Of a stretch of 64,000 nt of DNA, positions 15,785-23,281 are shown piece after piece. Source of the DNA: an uncultured Anaeroplasmataceae bacterium (GTDB lineage: Bacteria; Bacillota_I; Bacilli_A; Acholeplasmatales; Anaeroplasmataceae); assembly GCA_947629825.1 (NCBI GenBank), contig CANRFF010000007.1, positions 41,490 through 105,489 of the forward strand. The letters run 5' to 3'. Position numbers and translations under genes: made by a program. The stretch's first letter is position 1; the number at the start of each line of letters is the position of its first letter. The notes under the pieces are model-generated. The model was given only the letters and a program-made list of their open reading frames with translations, did not search any database and was not told where the DNA came from.

Positions 15785-16446
15785 GAAAGAGTTTTATTGT
15801 CATTGGGTTAGGAAGATTCGGTTTGTCTGTCGCAAAAACTCTGGCAAATTTGAATTGCGATATTTTATGTATGGATATATCGGAAGAATGTGTAAGGGAT
15901 GCCATTACGGAAATTCCGCAATGTGTGATCGGCGACTCCACGAAACTGGCCACGTTAAAAGAAGTCGGAGCGGGATCGATTGATCATGCCGTTGTGGCAA
16001 TCGGAAACAATTTGGCCGCTTCCATTTTAACAACGATGAATTTAAAGACGTTGGGAGTAAAGAAGATTACGGTTCGGGCCGATCGACCGAATTATTACCA
16101 AATGTATAAAATGTTGGGAGCAACGTCCGTGATTGTTCCGGAAGAAGCTTCTGCCGTTTCTTTGGCAAATCAGATTGCCAGTGATGCGATTTTGGATTAT
16201 TATTCCGTTGATGAAAATTATGCAATGGTCAAAATCGCCGTCGGGGAAAAATTTGAGGCTCGTTCTTTAGTGGATCTGGATTTGCGTAACCGATTTGATG
16301 TAAACATTGTCGGAATCATTCACAACGGACAATTTTATATTCCCAGAGGAACGGATTTACTTCAGGCCAATGATATTGTCGTTACGGTCGGAACCAAATT
16401 GAAAATCAGAAAAGTGGATGCATTTATCAATCAAGAAGCAAAATAA
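15781..16446 (+). CDS. ktrA: Potassium uptake regulatory subunit KtrA (RCK)
   Basis: 221-residue cytoplasmic octameric-ring subunit that gates KtrB in response to nucleotides. The RCK_N Rossmann fold opens with GLGRFGLSVAKTL and ends its second strand in an acidic residue (MDISEE), which fixes the adenine nucleotide. A C-terminal RCK_C domain (about 140-215) follows, the site of c-di-AMP binding in relatives. Translation is coupled to ktrB by ATGA. A lipid kinase gene follows after 14 bp. Confidence 0.94.
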   Translation: MRKSFIVIGLGRFGLSVAKTLANLNCDILCMDISEECVRDAITEIPQCVIGDSTKLATLKEVGAGSIDHAVVAIGNNLAASILTTMNLKTLGVKKITVRADRPNYYQMYKMLGATSVIVPEEASAVSLANQIASDAILDYYSVDENYAMVKIAVGEKFEARSLVDLDLRNRFDVNIVGIIHNGQFYIPRGTDLLQANDIVVTVGTKLKIRKVDAFINQEAK

Positions 16447-16460
16447 AAGTGGGGATTGTT

Positions 16461-17384
16461 ATGAAAGCACTCGTTGTTTATAACGCATTCAGCGGTAACA
16501 ATAAGGTAGCTCAAAAAATACCTTATATTTGCCAGACGTTAAAAACTAAATATGAGTTGGTAGAATCTTTTCAAAGCAGAGGACCCAAATCCATTACGGA
16601 CTATATTGTCCATCACGGAGAAGAATTTGATTTGATTGTGGCCGCCGGTGGCGACGGTTCGGTCAATGAAGTTGTTAACGGAATGATGCAACTTCAACAT
16701 CGTCCCACCTTGGCTTATGTTCCCGCAGGAACGTGTAATGATACCGGGAAAACATTGGGATTGAAAAAAAGCGTTCGCAAGACGATGAAAATCATTTTGG
16801 CCGAAAACAAAACATTTCTGGATGTCAATAAAATCAACGATCAGTTTTTCGTTTACGGATTGGCTGCGGGAAGTTTGACGGACGTCAGTTATGATATTGA
16901 TTATAAATTAAAGAAAAAGTTCGGCCGTTTTGCCTATTATCTGCAGGCAGTGAAATCTGCGGGAAAAGACCGTTCTATTTCCGTTACCATTGAGGCTGAC
17001 GGAAAAGAGTATAAAGGAGATTACTTTTTGTTTTTAGCAACAAATTCAAGGTATCTGGCATCTTTTAAACTGCATCGGAAAGAACGAATTTACTTAGATG
17101 AATGCAAACTTTTCGTCACCTTGATTCGCAAGAAAAACAAGTGGATCAATTTGATTGATTTGGGATTGTTTTTGCTCATCGGTGAACATTATCGACATAA
17201 TATCGAGCATTTCGAAGCCAAAAATATTATTATCACTTCCAATAAAGCAGTTCCATTCAACACCGACGGAGAGAAAACTCCGAAACGAAGAAAAATAGAG
17301 ATTACCGTTTTACCGGAACAAATCGAAGTCATTGTTTCCAAACGGGTCTTAAAAAGACATTTTAATAAAATGCGCTCATCTTAG
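16461..17384 (+). CDS. Diacylglycerol/lipid kinase family protein (YegS/DagK-like)
   Basis: 308-residue lipid kinase with the catalytic-domain signature AAGGDGSVNEVVNGM (GGDG near residues 63-66) and the substrate loop PAGTCNDTGKTLG. The C-terminal half has the beta-sandwich seen in DgkB/YegS, with NTDGEKTPKRR near the end. DgkB-type enzymes recycle diacylglycerol to phosphatidic acid. Start placed at the ATG 16461, 5 nt after TGGGGA; an upstream GTG (16449) falls within the ribosome site. It belongs to the ktrBA transcription unit and ends just before the germination operon, whose proposed promoter overlaps its stop. Confidence 0.88.
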   Translation: MKALVVYNAFSGNNKVAQKIPYICQTLKTKYELVESFQSRGPKSITDYIVHHGEEFDLIVAAGGDGSVNEVVNGMMQLQHRPTLAYVPAGTCNDTGKTLGLKKSVRKTMKIILAENKTFLDVNKINDQFFVYGLAAGSLTDVSYDIDYKLKKKFGRFAYYLQAVKSAGKDRSISVTIEADGKEYKGDYFLFLATNSRYLASFKLHRKERIYLDECKLFVTLIRKKNKWINLIDLGLFLLIGEHYRHNIEHFEAKNIIITSNKAVPFNTDGEKTPKRRKIEITVLPEQIEVIVSKRVLKRHFNKMRSS

Positions 17385-17392
17385 ACATACTA
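17363..17392 (+). promoter_or_regulatory. Possible sigma-G promoter of germination operon
   Basis: TAATA (17363-17367), 18-nt spacer and CATACTA (17386-17392). The -10 matches the forespore sigma-G pattern CATWHTA, and the -35 differs from GHATR only in the first base. B. subtilis ger operons are sigma-G dependent. No sigma-A promoter is evident in the 24-bp gap before gerB. Confidence 0.4.
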
Positions 17393-17407
17393 TATGTGGT
17401 GATTTTA

Positions 17408-18430
17408 ATGACTACAAAGTTGTCTAAGGTGAGCTTTTTTTTCTATTTGCTGGTCTATGATTATATTTGGATCCGGGCTGTCCTGTTTCCTTATTTTTAT
17501 AATCATTTTGGATCTATGGCCTTTTTTTATTCCATATTACTGGCGCTATTGGTCGGAATTCTATTGGCTTTGATTCCCAAAAAAATATTTCATTTTGACT
17601 ACGAGAAACCCTACTTACAATCGAAATTCAAGTATTTTCATAATTTTCTATTGGCTTTGGAATCCTTGGTCGGAATATCTTTTTGTTCCTATGTTTTGAG
17701 TACCGTTTTTGTTGAAAATGTCAACATTTTATTATTGTTGTTTGGGATTGGTATTGTCATATCGATTCTGTCTTTTTTAAAACCTTCGGATATTATTCAA
17801 ATTGCCACGTTGTTTTCCATTGTCGGAATGTTTTTGGTGGCATTCAGTTTCATTTATTACGTCAAAATCGATCCGAGCCTTTTACTGCCGATTCGCTATG
17901 TGGCGTGGTATGCGGTACCGATTTTTTCCGTGATGATGATTGCGGACAATCTGACAATTTTATTGATTGACCGGGAATCGATTCAATTATCCAAACCATT
18001 GGTGTTGTTGCCGATTTTGGTTTCCCTAGGCTTTTTTTCTTTTGAAATGTTTATGCTTCAGACCTCTGCGGGATCGGAATTGTTAAAAGATGTCAATTGG
18101 GTGGGGTTTGTGTGTTTGTCTTTCAAACCGGTTACCAAATATGTTGGCAATTTTGATTTTGCCTACATTGCCTGTATTGTGATTTGTTGCGTGTTCAAAT
18201 ATGCTCTGAATTGGAGCGTGATCAGGAACAGTTATGCTCACAAGAAAAAATCCGCCAACTGGATAATCTGCGCTCTGTTGGTTTTGGGCAGTTGGCTCTG
18301 TTATCTTTTGGTTCCGACAGGACAGCCGTTTTTTATGGTGACATCGGTATTGTTATTGTTGGGAATTCTTATTCTGTTTTGGCATTTCAAGGAGGTTTAT
18401 TATGTTCGAAGAGTTAAAAAACAACAATGA
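17408..18430 (+). CDS. Spore germination receptor, GerB-type permease subunit
   Basis: 340-residue integral membrane protein of the GerAB/endospore germination permease family (APC superfamily). About ten hydrophobic helices are visible, beginning with KVSFFFYLLVYDYIWIRAV and including a conserved-looking YAVPIFSVMMIADN segment. This subunit is thought to bind the germinant in the spore inner membrane. Start chosen at 17408 because GGTGAT (17398-17403) is spaced as in other genes here. It overlaps the GerA-type gene by 29 bp. The B-A-C order differs from the A-B-C order of B. subtilis gerA. Confidence 0.82.
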   Translation: MTTKLSKVSFFFYLLVYDYIWIRAVLFPYFYNHFGSMAFFYSILLALLVGILLALIPKKIFHFDYEKPYLQSKFKYFHNFLLALESLVGISFCSYVLSTVFVENVNILLLLFGIGIVISILSFLKPSDIIQIATLFSIVGMFLVAFSFIYYVKIDPSLLLPIRYVAWYAVPIFSVMMIADNLTILLIDRESIQLSKPLVLLPILVSLGFFSFEMFMLQTSAGSELLKDVNWVGFVCLSFKPVTKYVGNFDFAYIACIVICCVFKYALNWSVIRNSYAHKKKSANWIICALLVLGSWLCYLLVPTGQPFFMVTSVLLLLGILILFWHFKEVYYVRRVKKQQ

Positions 18431-19784
18431 TGTCATTTACCGGGAAACACCGGCCAATTGTATCATCTTTTATCAGGAACATCTGTGCAACATTTTGGAA
18501 TTTATGAAAGATTTTTATCCGGTGATTACCCAAGAAAAGAAGAAGCGACTCGATGAAATTTTTCCGGGAATCTGTAAAGAAATCGATAAAAACGAAGAAA
18601 TGGCCGAACAATTGATATTCAGCGGGATTTTAATTGCGGAACGAGATTCGGTTTTATATGCGTTCGACTTGTCCAAAGCCCCTTCCAGAATGACTTCCGA
18701 TTCCATTGCCGAACCGGACAACGTCTTTGGTTCCCGAGATGGTTTTGTTGAAAATTTCAAAGAAAATATTGCGTTGATTCGTACCAGAATCAAAGACGCC
18801 CGTTTGAATATCGATACTTGTACCATCGGTCGAAGAAGCAAGACCATCTTGTCATTATTGTCTTTAAAAGATGTCCATAACGACCAAATCAAAAAGGAAA
18901 TCTTGAAAGAACTGAAAAAAATCGACATTGATGCAGTGTTATCTATCGAAGATATTATGGTTTATTTTCAGAAAAATCATTTGTTTCCGTCCTATCACTA
19001 TATCGGCAATCCGGATATTGCCTGCCGAAGACTTTATAATGGGGAATTTCTTTTGATTATCGATCGAATCTGTTGTGTCATTGCGTTTCCGACCACCTTG
19101 GCATATACCAGTCGTTTGAAAATCGACGGAATCAATTTACCGATTTTTTCTCTTTTTGAGAGACTGTTTGTTTTTTTCTCGGCAATCATTTCCATTTTTG
19201 CTTGCGGAATCATCTGTTCGTTTTCCACTTTTCAAATGGATAGTTTATCCCTGACGATTTTATCGACATTGAAAGTTTCGCAAACCGGAATTTTTTTGCC
19301 GATTCATTTGGAAATATTATTGGTATTGTTGTTGTTTGAACTATACTATATTATCGGTTTTCGTCAATCGAAAGTAACGGTTTCTTCGACCATTGTTTTA
19401 ATCGGCGGGTTAATCATCGGGGAAAATTTGATTTCCAGCGGTCTTGCGGGAGTGTTTTTAATGACTGCAACGGCGATTTGTTTTCTTTTGACATTTATTG
19501 TCAGTTCCAATGTCACAACGATTTTGGCGATCAGTATGACACGATTGTTTATTCTTTTGTGTACGGTTTTTTATGGTTTTATCGGCGTTCTGCTGGGAAG
19601 TTTTTTATTGACGTATCGAATGTATCAACAGCGTACTTTCGGTGTTCCGTATTTTTATCCGTTTTTGCCGTTTGACGTTAAAGGAATTCATCGCTTTTTC
19701 CTTTCCAATTCCAGCCTGAAAGTTGACAATCGGGATCAAGTGCTCAATGTGAAAAATGTTCATAGGAGGAAAATTCATGATTAA
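18402..19784 (+). CDS. Spore germination receptor, GerA-type subunit
   Basis: 460-residue subunit A of a GerA-family nutrient receptor. The N-terminal cytoplasmic domain (to about residue 235) carries the hallmark GSRDGFVENFKENIALIR, followed by RIKDARL and IGRRSKT. The C-terminal half has about five transmembrane helices (from RLFVFFSAIISIFACG) and ends in a basic cytoplasmic tail after FGVPYFYPFLPFD, another family signature. It acts with the B and C subunits in the spore inner membrane. It overlaps both neighbours, so the three are translationally linked. Confidence 0.92.
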   Translation: MFEELKNNNDVIYRETPANCIIFYQEHLCNILEFMKDFYPVITQEKKKRLDEIFPGICKEIDKNEEMAEQLIFSGILIAERDSVLYAFDLSKAPSRMTSDSIAEPDNVFGSRDGFVENFKENIALIRTRIKDARLNIDTCTIGRRSKTILSLLSLKDVHNDQIKKEILKELKKIDIDAVLSIEDIMVYFQKNHLFPSYHYIGNPDIACRRLYNGEFLLIIDRICCVIAFPTTLAYTSRLKIDGINLPIFSLFERLFVFFSAIISIFACGIICSFSTFQMDSLSLTILSTLKVSQTGIFLPIHLEILLVLLLFELYYIIGFRQSKVTVSSTIVLIGGLIIGENLISSGLAGVFLMTATAICFLLTFIVSSNVTTILAISMTRLFILLCTVFYGFIGVLLGSFLLTYRMYQQRTFGVPYFYPFLPFDVKGIHRFFLSNSSLKVDNRDQVLNVKNVHRRKIHD

Positions 19785-20775
19785 GAAAGTTTTTCTTTTA
19801 TGTTTGTTGTTTGGGATATTCTTGGTAGGGTGCGAATTTCAGAATATTTCCGAAGTTTTATTTATCGCAAGTGTCGGTTTCGAAAAAACAGAAGAAGGAT
19901 ATGCCGGTTTTTTCTATCTGCCGATGAGCGACGATATCGGCAAGTCAGATACAGCCGAAGGAAAAGGAAGCGGACAATATGCCAAAGTGGAAGGAAAAAA
20001 CATTTCGGAAGTATTTCAAAACATTCAGATTTCGACAGAACTGAAAATCAATATGCGACATGCTTCGAGTATGGTTTTCAATGTGGAATTATTGAATGAT
20101 GAATTTATCGAAGAATTTATTCAGTTTATTAAAAATGCCAGTTGTATTGATTTTAATTTTTATCTTTTTGCGACCGAAGATAAAATGGAAGATGTTTACA
20201 GTTTTGAAAATCCAAACAAAGAAAGTGTTCTGAATTCCGTTTTGGTTTCTTCTATGGATAGTCCTTCCATATATTTGGCTGCCCAACCGATTCATTTTTT
20301 GGAATTTTGCAGAATGTATTATACTGACAGAAGTATTCAACTACCGTTATTGCTGGTTGAAAAAATATGGACGATCGATTCCGAAGAAGTTCAAAGTTAT
20401 CATTGTGCGGATTGTGTTTATTTTTATCAAAATCAAGTTCGGGTGGTCAAAGACGATGCCGGCAGTCCTTATTTAAAAACCAATAAACATTTTTACGATG
20501 TTTTGGAATCTTATCAAATAGGATTGTTAAATTATCATTTGACCATAGATTATGAAAATTTATTGAAGATTACTGTGGAATCGAAATATGTCAAATTCAC
20601 TGCGGATTTCATAGAACCTCAACAAATAGAACATCACATCGAAAACCGGATTCAAACCTATTTGACGACTTGGAAAGACATCGATCCTCTCAATTTAGAG
20701 TATTATAATAAAGTCTATCGAAAAGAAAGTTCTTATGATAATGTTCGAATTGATATTCTTTTGACCAGTTATTGA
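19777..20775 (+). CDS. Spore germination receptor, GerC-type lipoprotein
   Basis: 332-residue Ger(x)C family lipoprotein. Signal peptide residues 1-18 end in the lipobox FLVGC. The mature protein follows the GerC pattern: VLFIASVGFEKTEEGY, then a domain with ISEVFQNIQISTELKINMRHASSMVFN and a C-terminal domain ending in a helix that contains TYLTTWKDIDPLNLEYY. GerC lipoproteins anchor the receptor at the outer face of the spore inner membrane. AGGAGG (19764-19769) fixes the ATG at 19777. It converges on the next gene with a 7-bp 3' overlap. Confidence 0.9.
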   Translation: MIKKVFLLCLLFGIFLVGCEFQNISEVLFIASVGFEKTEEGYAGFFYLPMSDDIGKSDTAEGKGSGQYAKVEGKNISEVFQNIQISTELKINMRHASSMVFNVELLNDEFIEEFIQFIKNASCIDFNFYLFATEDKMEDVYSFENPNKESVLNSVLVSSMDSPSIYLAAQPIHFLEFCRMYYTDRSIQLPLLLVEKIWTIDSEEVQSYHCADCVYFYQNQVRVVKDDAGSPYLKTNKHFYDVLESYQIGLLNYHLTIDYENLLKITVESKYVKFTADFIEPQQIEHHIENRIQTYLTTWKDIDPLNLEYYNKVYRKESSYDNVRIDILLTSY

Positions 20776-21656
20776 GATCTTTTTCGGTAAATAACAATTC
20801 CTATGGTCATCACTATCAGAAAAACGCCTCCTCCAATTCCGATCCAAAGAAAAGTCCATAGGGACTTTTTTTCTTTTAACTCGATTTTAAAAGAATAGGT
20901 CTGGCGAGTTCCATCTTCCATGACCACCGAAAGTAATACCGGAAAAGTTCCGTTAGTTTGTTCTGTGGAAAAATAATCCGACTCTGCCGTAATTTGTTGA
21001 TAAGGAGAAGAAATGATATTTTCTTTTAAAAACATTTGAATGATATCATTTTGAGTTCGCCCTCTGCCATTTAGGTGTAAAGTTAAAGATAAAACGGTTA
21101 CGGGATGAGAATCTTCGATTTGAAGAAGGAAATGCTCTTGATTAGACAAATTATCCGAAGAATCAGTGACAGATACGCTAAGATCATAAGTTCCGGCTTC
21201 TATCGGGGCTTGCGGAAATCCATCAATGATCAAATCTTGATACGAAGAATCACGATTATCGGAAAATTCGATAAAGTCCAAAATCATTTCCCGGGATATT
21301 TGTTCCTCCATATAAACCGTTAAATTGTTTTGGGAAAGATGAAGGGTCGGCGGGACAAAATCCCGAACGAGAATATAGTCCGTACGGGTTTCGGTTTTCT
21401 TTTTTTGATTGGTAATGGAAATTCTGACAGGATAAAGACCTTCTGTGCATTCTTTGGGATTATAGTCGAAAATTTCAAATTCCAAAGAGTCGGTAATATT
21501 TCCATCATGGATATCAAATGCCGTATACTTTTTTTTGATTTGTTCAATCGAAAGAGGATGCTCGACATCGACGACATGAATCCGGGTGTTGTTTTCCAAA
21601 GTTGTCGGGAAAAGCGAAAGGAAATTGGCAAGTAAACCGAAAATCCGGTTAATCAT
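20769..21656 (-). CDS. Membrane-anchored surface protein with Ig-like domains
   Basis: 295-residue protein with a hydrophobic N-terminus (INRIFGLLANFLSLF, a plausible signal peptide). Two or three beta-sandwich modules of the DUF5011/HYR-like type follow, each with the AGTYDLSVSVTDSSDN style of strand. A C-terminal transmembrane anchor (WIGIGGGVFLIVMTIGIVIY) is followed by RKRSQ, so it is an outward-facing surface protein. It shares HVVDVEHPLSIEQIKKKY with the upstream gene, showing the two are paralogues. Start and upstream stop overlap by 8 bp (ATGATTAA), with AGAGG before the ATG. Upstream in its frame a stop occurs at once, so this is not a frameshifted single gene. Confidence 0.65.
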   Translation of the reverse strand: MINRIFGLLANFLSLFPTTLENNTRIHVVDVEHPLSIEQIKKKYTAFDIHDGNITDSLEFEIFDYNPKECTEGLYPVRISITNQKKKTETRTDYILVRDFVPPTLHLSQNNLTVYMEEQISREMILDFIEFSDNRDSSYQDLIIDGFPQAPIEAGTYDLSVSVTDSSDNLSNQEHFLLQIEDSHPVTVLSLTLHLNGRGRTQNDIIQMFLKENIISSPYQQITAESDYFSTEQTNGTFPVLLSVVMEDGTRQTYSFKIELKEKKSLWTFLWIGIGGGVFLIVMTIGIVIYRKRSQ

Positions 21657-22950
21657 AGTAGCCTCTTTGTTTTAAAAATTCCAAAAGTTCCTGGTTGGTC
21701 ATCTTTTCCAGTTCTTCTAAAGATAAGGTATCTTTGACCATAATAATCGGCTTTTCCGTATCCGTCAGATAAAAAGGAATTCTCATTTCAGTTCGATTTC
21801 CGGACGGATCTGTTACGGCAATGTGAATTTCGGACATCGTTCCGACTTGTTGGTTGTCGGCATTTTGTAAAAGTTCAAACCGTAATTGTTCGCAAGGATA
21901 GTAGTTATCGGAAAAAATAAGCCACTCTTTGATTTCCTTTTCATTGAGAGGATGGTCGCTGATGATTTCGGTATGATTATCTTTGATTTGAACATTTGGC
22001 GCAGTTGTATCTACTACCTCAATGGTTAATGTTTTTTCTTCAGAGTAATTAAAACTTTTGTCATACACTTTCATGGAAATGGTATAGGTTCCCAAAGTAC
22101 GATAATTCGATTGATATTGGTCAACAATATCGGTTTTCAAATCTTTCAGCAAATCATAATTGTCGTAATAAGAAAAGAGTTCAAGTGCCTGTTCACTGGT
22201 AAATTCTTCATACACTTCGATATTGATATGATCTTTTTTCAAAGTTAAAGTCGGGGCTTTTAAGTCTTTTACAATAATTTCGTCTACTGTGAGGGTTTGA
22301 TTTTGATGGGCATCAGTTGCGACGATCAGGATATAATATGATCCCAATTGATAGGGCTCCTGATAATTCGAATAGAATTCCGTCGTGATTGTCTGGTTGG
22401 AATTATCTTCGAAAGTATAACGCTTTTTGATTTGTTCCAATGTCAGTGGATGAGTGATATCGACCATATGAATTTTTCCTCCGGAAAGAGAAGAAGAATC
22501 TTGTGGGATTGTAAACCCATATAAAGTATTTCTTCCGAGATTTTTTTGGGCAAGTAACGCTCCGGAGTTTACTTTAATGAGTAAAACTCCATCCCTGCCG
22601 TAAGTGACCAAATTATCACAAGTACAATCGGTGTTGGCATACTCAATCAGTCCTCGAATTTGTTTTTCGTATTTTAAATCAATCGGAAGATGTTGTTGAT
22701 AAAGGTCAAAGGTGATGCGTTTTTCCATACTAAAGGTATCATTCGGATACCAATAGGATACGGCATCTCCGAATATCTGCTCTTCCCGGACAAAACTATC
22801 TTCGTCGTAATATATATAATATCCGGAGTGCAAAACACGATAATCATTGATGGTTTCCATAAAATAATCATTGGTCTCTTTTTCTTGTGCAAAGACAGAA
22901 AAAGGGGTCGTTAAGAAGAGAAAACATAATGCAAATAATATTTTTTTCAT
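21649..22950 (-). CDS. Secreted surface protein with Ig-like domains
   Basis: 433-residue secreted protein. A clear signal peptide (KKILFALCFLFLTTPFSVFAQ) is followed by a unique N-terminal domain of about 150 residues containing a CTC pair. Several DUF5011-type beta-sandwich modules come next, separated by linkers such as VVDTTAPNVQ and VKDLKAPTLT. It has no C-terminal anchor of its own. The membrane-anchored paralogue encoded immediately downstream could hold it at the surface. Start chosen at 22950 because GGAAAGGA lies just upstream; five more in-frame codons exist. Function unknown; adhesion or cell-envelope sensing are possibilities. Confidence 0.65.
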   Translation of the reverse strand: MKKILFALCFLFLTTPFSVFAQEKETNDYFMETINDYRVLHSGYYIYYDEDSFVREEQIFGDAVSYWYPNDTFSMEKRITFDLYQQHLPIDLKYEKQIRGLIEYANTDCTCDNLVTYGRDGVLLIKVNSGALLAQKNLGRNTLYGFTIPQDSSSLSGGKIHMVDITHPLTLEQIKKRYTFEDNSNQTITTEFYSNYQEPYQLGSYYILIVATDAHQNQTLTVDEIIVKDLKAPTLTLKKDHINIEVYEEFTSEQALELFSYYDNYDLLKDLKTDIVDQYQSNYRTLGTYTISMKVYDKSFNYSEEKTLTIEVVDTTAPNVQIKDNHTEIISDHPLNEKEIKEWLIFSDNYYPCEQLRFELLQNADNQQVGTMSEIHIAVTDPSGNRTEMRIPFYLTDTEKPIIMVKDTLSLEELEKMTNQELLEFLKQRGYYD

Positions 22951-23206
22951 TTTTATCCTTTCCAATTTAATATTTTTTGACGCTCATCTATATAAATAGA
23001 CTCTGACACTTAAAAAATAAAATAAATCGTTGCAATGACATTGAATGGAACATCAATATTAAAAAGAAACTCGATATCCATTGTTTGATTTACAAAAAAT
23101 ATAGTATTATACCTTATTATTGACATTTTGTACATAAAAATGTAAAAGATATCTTTTAAAATGCATTACTTTCAAACAAAAAAAGTAAAAATTACTAAAA
23201 TTGTGC
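22951..23206. other. AT-rich intergenic region
   Basis: A divergent spacer of about 330 bp lies between the surface-protein pair and the 762-aa gene; the stretch before the promoter at 23207 is described here. It is very AT-rich, with no open frame of note. A TCTATTTATATAGAT quasi-palindrome lies close to the minus-strand gene and may overlap its promoter. Confidence 0.5.
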
Positions 23207-23235
23207 TTGACCCGCAATAAAATAGTATTTATAAT
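23207..23235 (+). promoter_or_regulatory. Promoter of 762-aa TPR protein gene
   Basis: TTGACC (23207-23212), 17-nt spacer, TATAAT (23230-23235); transcription should start near 23242, leaving a 40-nt leader. Confidence 0.75.
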
Positions 23236-23253
23236 AAAATTATATTAATGAGT

Positions 23254-23272
23254 AATAACTAATAATTATTGG
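23254..23272 (+). promoter_or_regulatory. Shared leader element, copy 1
   Basis: AATAACTAATAATTATTGG lies in the leader of the 762-aa gene, just before GGGAGGG and the ATG. The identical 19-mer occurs on the opposite strand in the leader of the SHMT-like gene (26776-26796), in the same position relative to its ATG. The TTATTGG half is adjacent to the ribosome site in both cases. Confidence 0.75.
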
Positions 23273-23281
23273 GAGGGTAAT

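Noticed and set aside
20769..22950. Single gene split by a frameshift
   Set aside because: The frame of the second gene meets a stop six codons upstream of its ATG and has its own AGAGG site and signal-like N-terminus. Two coupled genes explain the data better.
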